From Metellina segmentata (lineage: Eukaryota; Arthropoda; Arachnida; Araneae; Tetragnathidae): a stretch of DNA of 64,000 nucleotides. The notes under the pieces were generated by a model. It saw only the letters and a list, made by a program, of their open reading frames with translations, did not search any database and had not been told where the DNA came from. Within the stretch, counting starts at the first letter, position 1. Every line of letters begins with the position of its first letter. The stretch is taken from the NCBI GenBank assembly GCA_947359465.1, contig OX375874.1, positions 101,683,441 through 101,747,440 of the forward strand. Reading direction: 5' to 3'. The translations under genes and the position numbers were made by a program. Of the stretch, positions 11,877 through 22,849 are shown piece by piece.

Positions 11877-13674
11877 CATATATTATATGAGAATTAGCAT
11901 CCTCGTATACCCATATATTTTGTCCATATTTGAATAAAATGTTTTAGTTTTTGCTGTTAGACGAAGGCAAATATCAACAAAATACACAAATCCAGGTTTA
12001 AAGTTACTGGCCATTTATTTTTACAAAGTGCAATCGATCTTCAAAAAATGCTTCTAACACTTACGTACTTGGAGAAAAAAGGAAACGAATTAAAGACTCT
12101 TTCGTTTCCAATCTATTCTTCCAATCTCCACCATTAAAGTACAAGCATCGTTAACCAGTCCACTCTACAGAAGCTTGCTTCAGATTGAGTTTCACTCGAA
12201 GCTCTACCTCCCAATTTAAAGTGAACTCGAAACTCTATTCTTCAACTGAGAAAATCGTAACAAAGAAGAGAGACGTGGAAAAAATCCTCAGCACCCTTAA
12301 TTTAATTCTTTTGTTTAGCTTTGGGCCACCTGTTAGCAATAAAAGAAACTGGATTGAAGGGAAAAGATTCTAATGTATTCCTTTTTTCGTTATTTAACAT
12401 TTATCGAATGTCGTTCAAATGACGCAGGCATTTTACTTCAAATGTGACACATTTAGATCCGTATTGCTCTAAACGTAACGTATATAATAAAAGTATGAAG
12501 TTTTCAAAATGTATTAAATGTTTTTTACTATTATTTTTATATTATTCGTCAATCAATCGGAAGTTGTTTATAGTTTGGATAGAAATAAAACTAAGTTCAA
12601 ACACTAAGGATTTGAATTCAGATACTGTAAGAAACATTTTTAAGAACAAAATTTGTAGCTTCAGAAATTACTGTTTGAGCAAATCTGAGTTTGACTGATG
12701 CCTCGTGTTCGTGCAGAAACATATGTTTTATGTGACTAACATATCTAAAATATATTGAAATCTAAAATTCAAAAATTGAAGCCCAAGGTGACAATTATCC
12801 GTGTGTAATGAACCTTTGAGTAAAATTTCAGGTTATAGAAATCAAACTGTTTTTCTATAATGCAAATGGCCACCACACAACTTTGCTTCATTAATATAAA
12901 GAGAACGAATTAAAGCAAGAGAAATTATACCATATTTCTGATTAATTTTATTTGAAGGTATAAAATATGCATATCAATGCTTGTTTCGGTAAAACTCAAG
13001 AACAAGGCACCATCGCAAAAATGGCGATTGTAATTTAAATAAAAAATTGGAGGCTTTCCATTTGAGCAAAATAAATGCATGTAGCAAACCTTTGATGGGT
13101 TATCATATTCCAAATTAACCATGATACAATGTTTTTGAATCTAGGGAAAGTACTATGTAAGAAATTGTGTTGAAACAAATAGGTATTCTCTCTCTTGGTA
13201 CTGAGGCAGGTAAAATGATAAATGATGGAAACACATAAAATCTAGAAAGCGATTCGGGTTTTGATATAGTACTGATATGTACCGTGACGTCACAATCTCG
13301 TGCGAAAATATAAAATATATTTTCAATTTAAAAGTTATTTATATAAAAAAAAATCATATTTTTATGTATGGATCCAATGTGAAATTTTGCACAGGTGTCA
13401 AATTAACTGAAATTTTTACTCTATCTTTAACTGTCTAGGAGATAGAAAAAGAACTAATTGACTCCAGTTAAGAGATTGTTTGTTTTCATCGTATGACTGA
13501 AAAATTATTTCTCCGATTAAAATCAAAACGGAAATGAAAGCAATAAGTTAAGAATATGTCATTTCTTCTATGCTGTAGCATTCAATAATGATTAAATTTC
13601 ATTAAATTCATTTTTAAATGTTCTAGATTGAATTTTAAAATTCACCGTGACCCAAAAATTGCAAAAAATTTAGA
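11877..13674. other. AT-rich DNA, no gene seen
   Basis: Several short open frames (12185, 12444, 12925) have no recognisable motif. Confidence 0.45.
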
Positions 13675-13796
13675 CTACCTGTTAGGCCTGGACGATGTAT
13701 CGATACATCGTGGAAAACCGGTTTGAGGTTGACATCGTCATACCGGTTTCGCGATTTTCCCGATGACGATGTATCGTGATATATCGGTTTTTTCCG

Positions 13797-14215
13797 ATCT
13801 CACGCAGCTAATCCCAGGGCATCATCACGGTTTCAAACGATACCACGCAGCCAATCCCAGGGCATCATCACGGTTTCAAACGATGCCACGCAGCCAATCC
13901 CAGAGCATCATCATGGTTTTCCGGTGTCACGATATTCGATGCATCGATGGTTCGATGTTTTCAAAGCGCATGCGCGATTCATCACGATTCATCGTGAAAA
14001 ACCGGTATTGACATCGCCACATCGGTTTCGCGATTTTCACGTTGAGTTGCCAAACCAGTATTTCATGGTTTTCCGGTATCACGATTTTCGATGCATCGAT
14101 GGTTCGATGTTTTCATAGCGCATGCGCGATTCATCACGATTCATCGTGAAAAACCGATGTGGACATCGGTTTCTCGTTGAGCGCGATTTTCACGTTGAGT
14201 TGCCTAATCAGTATC
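13797..14215. repeat. Internal repeats of the hAT-type element
   Basis: A roughly 49-bp unit (CACGCAGCCAATCCCAGGGC ATCATCACGGTTTC type) occurs three times from about 13800 to 13920. A longer unit of about 165 bp (GGTTTTCCGGTRTCACGAT... ending in GATTTTCACGTTGAGTTGCC) then occurs twice up to about 14210. Such subterminal arrays are common in hAT elements. Confidence 0.75.
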
Positions 14216-15117
14216 TCGTGATTTTCCGGTATGAAATTTCGCGTTGATGATGGCGTGTTATTTTAGCATCTTTGGGGGAAATTTGGGTTTAGATCGACAC
14301 AACGATTCCGATGTTTATTTATGTGCATGTGCGATTTTCCACTACGGTACTTAGATTTTCGATGCCGCGATAAAAGGCTGACTAATAAGAATTTTTTTGA
14401 TAGTTAATTTTGCGATTTCTGCGCTGATTTTTTTTTTGTAGGGAATAAGTCGGCACATAAAGATTGAAAATTAAAAGTTTCAAACTGCGAGAGAGCGAAT
14501 AATTCTACTCGTTTGCTGAATTTATCTAGGTAAGCTTTATATTACGTTTTTTAAATAGTTAATGGTTTTTTTTAGCTTAAAAATACTTAAAAACTAAATA
14601 ATTTTGCAAAATCTGCGAATTTTAAAGATGTTTCCATTTTTTTTTTTAATTAATGAGGAATTTCTTAAAATCATTTGTGTCCTGATGATGACTTTTGTTT
14701 CCAGAATTTTTTTTGTGTGAAATTGAAATTCAGTACAATTAAAAAATTTTAAAACAAAAATGATTTTGCACAGTTCAAGTTGAATTCCGAAAACCCTCTT
14801 GTTTCTTGATGTTGCAATCAATCTGCTTGCATCCCTTTTTCTTGTGAACTTCTGTGGAAATATAGGTTATATATGCCGTCATCATTACTAACAGGAATCA
14901 AATGCCCCTTTATTTCTATTTATGTAGAAGTTTTTCTCTTTGTAAATAAGCTAATTTTTGAATCTACTTGATCATATATGGTGCGTGGAACACACACATA
15001 TATATATGCAAAATCTTGTTTTAAATCATGCATGTTTCTTAAACGTACAACGCAGATCTTTGTTTGTTACATTTTTCCTACCACAATTTTACATAGCAAC
15101 GAAAAGAACTTTTAAAA
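14216..15117. other. Interior of the hAT-type element, no gene
   Basis: AT-rich filler with poly-T runs. No transposase motif in any frame. Confidence 0.5.
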
Positions 15118-15126
15118 AATTTTATG

Positions 15127-15199
<73 letters not shown>

Positions 15200-15207
15200 A
15201 TAAAATT
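15118..15207. repeat. Palindromic microsatellite (CA)n(TA)n(TG)n
   Basis: CA, TA and TG runs are arranged symmetrically, and the symmetry extends into the flanks: AATTTTATGCACAC on the left and GTGTGCATAAAATT on the right. The whole 90 bp is a near-perfect palindrome that could extrude as a cruciform. Confidence 0.9.
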
Positions 15208-15806
15208 CTATAATATATATATATATCTAATATATAAAATTTCCATGTCACAATGTTAGTTACCGTACTCCTCCGAAACGGGTTTACCGATTTTTACCAA
15301 ATTTTATATGCGTATTCAGTAGGTCTGAGAATCGGCTACTATCTATTTTCCATACCCCTAAGTGATAAGGGTTGTTCACCCTTAAAATTTATTTTTTTAA
15401 TTTTTTGACGAAATTTTTTGTTTTTATTTTTTTATAATGTGGCAATTAAAAATACATACAACCCTTAATTTTTACTTTTTTATCACCACCCCCTATTTTT
15501 TTATGGCCATTTTAGTAATTTAATCATTTTTCATCCCGCTCGATAACTGATCAATTATAGTGTTTTTAACTGTACTTCGATTAAAAATCTAAAATTTTTT
15601 TTAAGAAAATAAACATTTATTTTTATTATTGAAGTTTAATCCTGATATATGCTTAGTGTTACCAATCTTAGATTCTTAAAATTTGCCGCGCGTGTCTTTG
15701 GCACGATTAGTTCAGTTAATCAAGTTTTAGTTAAACAAGTGATTTACATAACCTTAAAAGTACTCAACACGTGTCACGAGCTCCAACCAACAACGGCTTT
15801 TGTGTT

Positions 15807-16015
15807 GTAAGTATACTTTTTTTATATAATTATTTGAATTTTTTACAACTATTGTTTCAAATTTTTTTTCACAAAACTAATATTTTCGCTATAATCCTGG
15901 CCGATGCTGATGCACGTGTGAGCATGCAGCAATTGCGTCAAGAACAATCAGAAGATACACGAGCTGAGCGCAATGAAGTTATTTCATTAATTCTATTTAT
16001 ATGTGTTTTGTACAG
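15807..16015 (+). other. Putative intron in the Helitron gene
   Basis: GTAAGTATAC at 15807 is a consensus donor, and GTGTTTTGTACAG ending at 16015 is a good acceptor. The interval carries the first copy of a 79-bp direct repeat (15904-15982) whose second copy is in the following exon. It is a prediction from signals only. Confidence 0.4.
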
Positions 16016-16206
16016 CAACGGCAAAGCAGCAAACGCAAAGGGGCTGATTTGAGCCGTAATACAAGTAGGTCCAGAAGTATGAGAGATAAAAGATCCCAAA
16101 GAACCGAAGAACAAGTCCAGCAACAAAATGCTGATGCACGTGTGAGCATGCAGCAATTGCGTCAAGAACAATCAGAAGATACACGAGCTGAGCGCAATGA
16201 AGTTAT
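15904..16206 (+). repeat. 79-bp direct repeat pair in the Helitron gene
   Basis: Positions 15904-15982 and 16128-16206 appear identical (both run from ATGCTGATGCACGTG to CAATGAAGTTAT). One copy lies in the putative intron and one in the exon. It suggests a recent tandem-type duplication or gene conversion. Confidence 0.85.
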
Positions 16207-17375
16207 ACGTTTAGAATAACGACAATCACGCCGTTTTACGTTTAATAGACGCAGAACAAATGACCAACAACGCCAACAGGTACATCGTGCATTTACATTT
16301 GATTCATTTTTGCGTCTAGCATTCCAGTATGAGCCCGATATTGAATATTATGCTCATTCAAAAGTGGTAATTGGTGCTATGGATAAGGAATGTCCGCATT
16401 ATCATGCTCTCAAATTCAAAAATGAGCCACCTGGGATGTGTTGCGCGTCAGGAGAAGTGCAACTACCTGAAATTGAAACACCACCTGAACCATTGAACGG
16501 TTTACTTATCGGTACGGATCCAGATTCTAACGTATTCCTGAAGTCAATTCGAACATTCAATTCATGCTTTCAAATGAAATCGTTTGGAGCAACAGAAATA
16601 GTTCGAAATACTAATGCTAATGGTCAACAATACAATTCTACATTCAAAATCAGAGGCCAAGTTTATCATAAAATGGGCTCATTGCTGCCAATGCCAAACG
16701 AACCACATAAATTTTTACAAATCTACTTCATGGGCGGCGAGGATTCCGGAAGCGCACTTGCCAATCGCGTGAATGCACGTTGTGACTATAATAACCTTGA
16801 TTCATTTTTTGCCAGGCGCATCGTCAGCGACTTGGACGCTCTATTGAACGAGCACAATGAATTGTTGAAAATATTCAAATCACACATGCACAAATTACAA
16901 AGCGATAATCACGCTATTGTCATTAATCCTGATAAAACACCAGCTGGAGAACATATTCGTAGATTCAATGCACCTGTTGTTGAAGACGTTGCTGGAATCA
17001 TGGTTGGCGATCGTACAGGTACACGAGAAATTGTGATTCGTAGAAGAAATAATAATCTTCAGTTCATTGCTGATACACATCGTTCATATGACGCTCTCCA
17101 ATATCCGCTAATATTCTGGAAGGGGCAAGACGGATATTGCAGCCAATTCAATTCAAACGAATTCAGTTTCCGATTAGATTGGCATTTGCAATAACAACAA
17201 CAAATCCCAAGGCCAAACGATGTCTGTTTGTGGCTTAGATTTGAGTACACCATGTTTTTCACACGGGCAATTGTACGTAGCATGCTCTCGAGTCGGTAAA
17301 CCATCCAGTTTGTTTGTGCTCGCTAAAGATGGGCTAACAAAAAATATTGTCCACGCTATAGCATTAAAAGATTGA
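16017..17375 (+). pseudogene. Helitron Rep/helicase protein, deleted remnant
   Basis: One frame runs from about 16017, with a TAA at 16217-16219 just before the N-terminal domain, and on to 17194. It shows Helitron N-terminal features: an Arg/Gln-rich leader, a DPDSNVFL segment, and near the end HRSYDALQYPLIFWKGQDGY, the start of the Helitron helicase-like (Rep) domain. From about 17236, in another frame, it reads DLSTPCFSHGQLYVACSRVG and ends at 17375. This is the last motif (VI) and C-terminus of the PIF1-like helicase. The Rep catalytic two-tyrosine region and helicase motifs I-V are missing, so a large internal deletion joined the two ends. Inactive. Confidence 0.85.
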
Positions 17376-17648
17376 TGTTGTTTGTTAGTGTTACTGTCGT
17401 AATTAATATGTGATATGTAATTTTAAGAAAAAACTATAATAACTTGAAAATAATATTGTTTGGCGTTTGTTATTTTTATATTCCCTTATCGTTCATAGCG
17501 CTCCATGCCCATTTCACGCATATACCACATACTTACACACTTATAATAAGTAAGTTGCTTTTTGTCTACACTAGAATTTATCGAGAAAATAGAAATAATT
17601 TATAAGGCAAAACAACGTTTGCCGGGTCAGCTAGTATATATATATATA

Positions 17649-18655
17649 TATAATTTCAGGAACACAAGAATTTCTAAAAAAATGTAACAAAAGTCTTAAA
17701 AAATAATAAAAAATGAAGAAATGTTGGTGGATCAGGGCGTCATCAGGGAGGAGCCTGACCCAAACAACATAAAATGGTGTTTTCTACATATGAGCAGCAT
17801 TAGGCTGAAAAAATTGCTCATACACTCCCCCAAACACCACCAAAAATCAAGTAAAACAAAAACAGAACAAAATACCAAAACAGAGCAGGAACAGAACGAA
17901 ATGAAACCCGAAGCCGCAGCTGGGATATCATCAACAACAAGCCTAAACATTGCCACCAAATGCCATCAATTACACAGTCTAACTTATATGCTAACATCAT
18001 GCCTCCGATGCAACAAGTCCACAAAAAAATAATAATATGAAAATCCCCAGCCCCTTATCAAAAATATATTCATAAATAGTAAAAAAATAAAATTGAAAAG
18101 CAATTCCCATGGCTCTGGGTAAATTACGAAAAATAATTATTCATGTGTTGTGTAGGTGTTGATATTAATAAATCTTTCAAAAATATTTTTAAAGAATGAA
18201 AACGGGTATTTGTTATTGAGAAGTGTGTTTTTTAGATATTTACATTGTAATAAAAAGTTAGCATCAGAATTACAAATTTTTTTGAAACGTACCAATTGAC
18301 CAGCTATCGTGTTGTAGTATATTCTTTTAGAGATATTGGAGTCCCAAAATATTAATTTAATGACTGCAAATTTAAAATCGCTGCTGCGGCTTCGGGTTTC
18401 ATTTCGTTCTGTTCCTGCTCTGTTTTGGTATTTTGTTCTGTTTTTGTTTTACTTGATTTTTGGTGGTGTTTGGGGGAGTGTATGAGCAATTTTTTCAGCC
18501 TAATGCTGCTCATATGTAGAAAACACCATTTTATGTTGTTTGGGTCAGGCTCCTCCCTGATGACGCCCTGATCCACCAACATTTCTTCATTTTTTATTAT
18601 TTTTTAAGACTTTTGTTACATTTTTTTTAGAAATTCTTGTGTTCCTGAAATTATA
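17649..18655. mobile_element. Foldback element with 272-bp near-identical arms
   Basis: 17649-17920 is the reverse complement of 18383-18655. By eye I see only a one-base difference in an A/T run (near 17676 and 18629). The spacer is 462 bp. Each arm can be read as an open frame (MLVDQGVIREEPDPNN...), but there is no known family, and a diverged single arm at 27065-27205 shows the unit also exists outside the palindrome. No clear target duplication is visible because the left flank is a TA tract. It may be a foldback transposon or two inverted copies of a dispersed repeat. Confidence 0.85.
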
Positions 18656-18760
18656 TTGCTTACCATGCTATGTCTGCAGCTTCAGCGCGCTTGCATGGGT
18701 AGTTTAGAGTTTCGGTTTCTGGTTAATGCACCCCGGCTGTTTGGTTATTTTTTGTTATTT

Positions 18761-19248
<488 letters not shown>

Positions 19249-19486
19249 AAAAATGAGGGTTCGACCGCGATGTGAAAAACCGTTGACGACCGCGACGATT
19301 CTTCTCCTTCGTACGAGGGCTTGAACGACGGATTAGCAGACCCCGAAAGCAGTGACGATTGAACCGGCCGGCGGAATGTTTTGACTACCTATGCAAACCT
19401 GGACTTGTGTTTTAATCATCTGCAAGAACAGTTTCATGACTTCTCCTGACGTGGTGCTGATGATAGACTGAAACGACAAAAAAGAA

Positions 19487-19560
19487 AACGCGTAGACGAA
19501 AAAACGCGTAGACGAAAAAACGCGTAGACGAAAAAACGCGTAGACGAAAAAACGCGTAGA
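19487..19560 (+). repeat. 16-bp repeat in the LTR-element leader, five units
   Basis: AAAAAACGCGTAGACG-type unit repeated five times here, against two units at the same place in copy B (59670-59700). Confidence 0.85.
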
Positions 19561-19618
19561 CGGAAAAGACGAGTTGACGGAAAAGACGGATAGAAGGAAC
19601 TTTCGAAACTGTGTGAAA

Positions 19619-19987
19619 ATGCGAAACAAAGAAGATCTCAAGAAAGTCCAGCTTTTAGAAGAAGAATATACTGAAGTTTTTCTAGAGAAGAGGAAGAAAT
19701 TAAGAGACGATGCCAAAGAGAATATCCTAAAAATTCAGGAAGAGAATAAAAGAACGTATGATAAGAAGAGGAAGAAACCTCATCAATACAAAGAGGGCGA
19801 TCTTATTGCTATTCAGCGGACTCAATTTGGTGTCGGAATGAAATTACGACCGAAATTCTTAGGACCATATCGAGTGAAGAAAGTGAAACCCCATGATCGC
19901 TATGACGTTGAGAAAGTTGGAAACCATGAAGGACCGAACTTGACGTCGACAGCAGCTGACCATATGAAGTCGTGGTTCAATAACTAA
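19619..19987 (+). CDS. Integrase C-terminal polypeptide of copy A (GPY/F module)
   Basis: Open frame of 122 codons from the first ATG after the junction (19610/19611). It corresponds to the C-terminal part of the copy B integrase: a Lys/Glu-rich helical segment, then a small domain with LGPYRVKKVKPHDRYDV, the GPY/F-type module that Ty3/Gypsy integrases use in DNA and chromatin contact. The integrase catalytic residues are not included. The frame is uninterrupted and ends at the same stop as copy B. Upstream the frame stays open back to about 19574 without an ATG. Whether the protein is made is unknown; the intact frame is compatible with translation from a spliced RNA but the copy is also simply young. 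Confidence 0.6.
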   Translation: MRNKEDLKKVQLLEEEYTEVFLEKRKKLRDDAKENILKIQEENKRTYDKKRKKPHQYKEGDLIAIQRTQFGVGMKLRPKFLGPYRVKKVKPHDRYDVEKVGNHEGPNLTSTAADHMKSWFNN

Positions 19988-20081
19988 TACTGAATCAATG
20001 TATTCCCAGATACTGTTTTGTGTTTTTTTTTTAGGTTTGTCGTGTTCCTTTCGAGGACGAAAGATCATCAGGATGGCCGAT

Positions 20082-20449
20082 TGTAGGAATACTAAACAAC
20101 GGTAGTTGTCTACTAGTCTGGAAAGAACTCATTATAAGAGCAACGAGACTGGTAGGAGTCAGTTGCATTGTAGTAGGAATGCAAGGCAAGACTGTCACGA
20201 GCCATTCACATTCTGGTATTCAGTTACGAGAAAATTAATAGAACAGACACTTTTTCCCCTGGACGCCATTGAGAGCTGACGTATTTTTTCCGAGCAGAGA
20301 CGACTGCTGCCGATAATGACGGAACTTTTTTGAAATATAACTCAACTGTACATAATAATTGTATATATTTATTCATTAAATGTCAATGTGCTGTAAGATT
20401 CGAAGTCTTTAATATAGACCTTACCAAACAGAACAACACGAATCTTACA
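20082..20449 (+). repeat. 3' LTR of copy A
   Basis: 368 bp, same ends as the 5' LTR. It is preceded by TTCGAGGACGAAAGATCATC and GGATGGCCGAT, the usual pre-LTR stretch of this family. Confidence 0.95.
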
Positions 20450-20594
20450 TATATATATATATATGAACAAGGTTTTGCTTTTTACTATGCATAAAATGCA
20501 TGGTTAACATCACGATGTATCGTGATATCGTGATGTTAGAATGCCGATGTATCACGATGTCAAAATTTGAACATCGCCCAGGCCTACTACCTGT

Positions 20595-21587
20595 GTGTCA
20601 AATCTAATTCCTATAAGTGCCATAGAATTGTCAGGATTTTGCGGCCACGAAAAAAAAAAGACAAACACTTTCTTTTATAATAGTAGAGATATATATTATA
20701 TTAATGCATAAAGCTCTACTAGAGCTAGTTGTATTCTTATTTTATATAAATAATAAAATTCAATCACAAGAACAATGACTTGACAAGTTAGTTTTTAGCA
20801 ATCTCAGTATTCTAAGAATATCGAATAATTTTGTTATGAACGAGGTTTAGTAGATTATATTGTAATGGCGAATAGTATAATATGAAAAAAAGCTTTATTA
20901 TCTTATGATACAGCGTACTTTCCCAGACACATCAAATTTCAGATTATCAAATTCCTAAACCAAACATAATTCACTCAACTCCATGACACAAAAAAAAAAT
21001 CAAGATTCATTTTCTTCTCATAAAAATCTCCAGAATTCATCATAACAACTCAATCTCTTCCAAAAGAGAAACAATGGCTACACATCCACTTTAATTCCTT
21101 GTTCTCTCAGACAAACAATATGATAACATAGAAGAATCGATAGAATAAAAAAAATTCCTAAACCCGCAAATAAAAACGAATGTAAACGTACAAGTTCCAA
21201 TCATCTCGGCGAATAAAAATGACAGATTTCGGAAAGAATCCAATATAGACTTCTCGCGCAGTTCTTCGGGCAATGAAGCAACTCTCTAGAGATGCTCATG
21301 GCGAATTAAGTGCCTCTCATATGTGTTCTGGAGGCAGATTGGAAGAGGAATAGTTTCGGTTTGAGGAAAAAAATTGATTCACATAGTTTCCAGGCTGATC
21401 AAGAATTCAAAGTACAGCTCTGTATCTTTATGAGCAGGCAGGGATTTTTTCTTGCTTTCCCTAATCAAGGATACTTTTTGATCGATGACTAGAGCCATGT
21501 GATTCATAAATAATTCCAAGAATTGATAAGAAAAATTCAAAGATTCCTTATGTATAAGAAGACGAGAAGATTATTAATGAATTCACA
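20595..21587. other. No recognisable feature
   Basis: AT-rich DNA next to the hAT-type element. Short open frames at 21091 and 21310 carry no motif. Confidence 0.45.
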
Positions 21588-22265
21588 AGAATCAAAGAAT
21601 TTATTAAGAATCAAAGAATTCATTAAGAATCAAAGAATTCATTAAGAATCAAAGAATTTATTAAGAATCCAAAAATTCATTAAGAATCAAAGAATTCAGA
21701 AGAATTCGTAGACTGTAGTAAAAGAAACTTTAAAAATCAAAGAATTTATTAAGAATCAAATAATTAATTAAGAATCAAAGAATTCATAAAGAATCAAATC
21801 ATTCCTAAATATTCAAATAATTCATACGAATGGAAGAATTCATTAAGAATCAAATAATTCGTAAGAATTCAAAGACTGTTATACTTAGAAGACTGAGAAT
21901 ATCCTTTATTAATTCATAAAAAACAAAGAATTCATTAAAAATAAAAGAATTAATTAATAATCAAAGAATTCATTAAAAATCAGAGAATTAATTAATAATC
22001 AAAGAATTCATAAAGATTGAAATAATTCATTAAGAATCAAAGAATTCATTAAGAATCAAAGAATTAATAAATAATCAAAGAATTAATAAATAATCAAAGA
22101 ATTAATAAATAATCAAATAATTAATAAATAATCAAAGAATTAATAAATAATCAAAGAATTAATAAATAATCAAATAATTAATAAATAATCAAAGAATTAA
22201 TAAATAATCAAATAATTAATAAATAATCAAAGAATTAATAAATAATCAAAGAGTTCATAAAGAAT
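21588..22265. repeat. AT-rich minisatellite, 19-bp units
   Basis: About 35 units of AAAGAATTCATTAAGAATC type. They change toward the right end into a more homogeneous AAAGAATTAATAAATAATC form (from about 22060), which indicates local expansion of a derived unit. Confidence 0.92.
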
Positions 22266-22845
22266 CTAATTGTGATAACATGTGACATAAGTGTACGCCT
22301 ATTCTTATGGACTGCGTTGGAAATACGAATTAACACCAGTAAGTAGTAAGCAAAATGTTATTTTATGATTTTTGATGGTTGGTACGAAAATTTACACGTA
22401 TGTCTTGTTACCACAATTAGGTTCTGAATGTTTACTTCAATATCATCCAATTACCTTGCTCAAACATGACTTAACTTTCAACGTTGGACCTATTTTTGCT
22501 CATATTTTCTTTTCTACACTGATTTCTATCTTCCATACTTTTCATTAATTTCTGACTAGAACAGTGGGTAAACACATTGAACCATGGTTATCCCATTCAA
22601 TAGATAATGAGGTCTTCCATATATTTATGTGCCAAAATGTGCATAAGGGACAGTTTGTCAATCAAATTGAGCGAAAAGCATAATTTTGATTATGAACAAC
22701 TGATTTCAACGCTAAAGTTTCAAATAATATTTTTTTTATTTATTTCATAATTAGTATTTATATAATCCTATATTTTAGACTATAGTTTCTTCAATTGCAT
22801 AAAATTGTGTAAAGATTAATCTAAATTAAATTTAATTAACTTATT
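22266..22845. other. No recognisable feature
   Basis: Unique-looking AT-rich DNA between the minisatellite and the piggyBac-like element. Confidence 0.45.
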
Positions 22846-22849
22846 TTAA

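Larger units (their letters stand above)
15226..17634 (+). mobile_element. Helitron, internally deleted copy
   Basis: The 5' end TCTAATATATAAAATTTC is followed by CACAATGTTAGTTACCGTAC, a classic Helitron start. The 3' end is GCCGGGTCAGCTAG, that is CTAG with a short GC hairpin before it. It sits between A (15225) and T (17635), the usual Helitron target, inside a TA tract of the hAT-type element. The coding part is described separately. Rolling-circle transposons carry a Rep/helicase protein; here most of the helicase is gone. Confidence 0.92.

Noticed and set aside
13763..14118. Coding frames rich in His and Arg in the hAT-type element
   Set aside because: They follow the 49-bp and 165-bp DNA repeats and palindromic CATCGATG motifs; no transposase motif.
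17721..18032. Gene encoded in the foldback arms (MLVDQGVIREEP...)
   Set aside because: The same frame appears in both inverted arms, runs into unrelated spacer, has no family, and is degraded in the copy at 27065.
19333..19716. Minus-strand open frame of 127 codons in LTR copy A (and 59516-59860 in copy B)
   Set aside because: Produced by the repetitive leader read backwards; Phe/Arg/Ser-rich repeat without a family.
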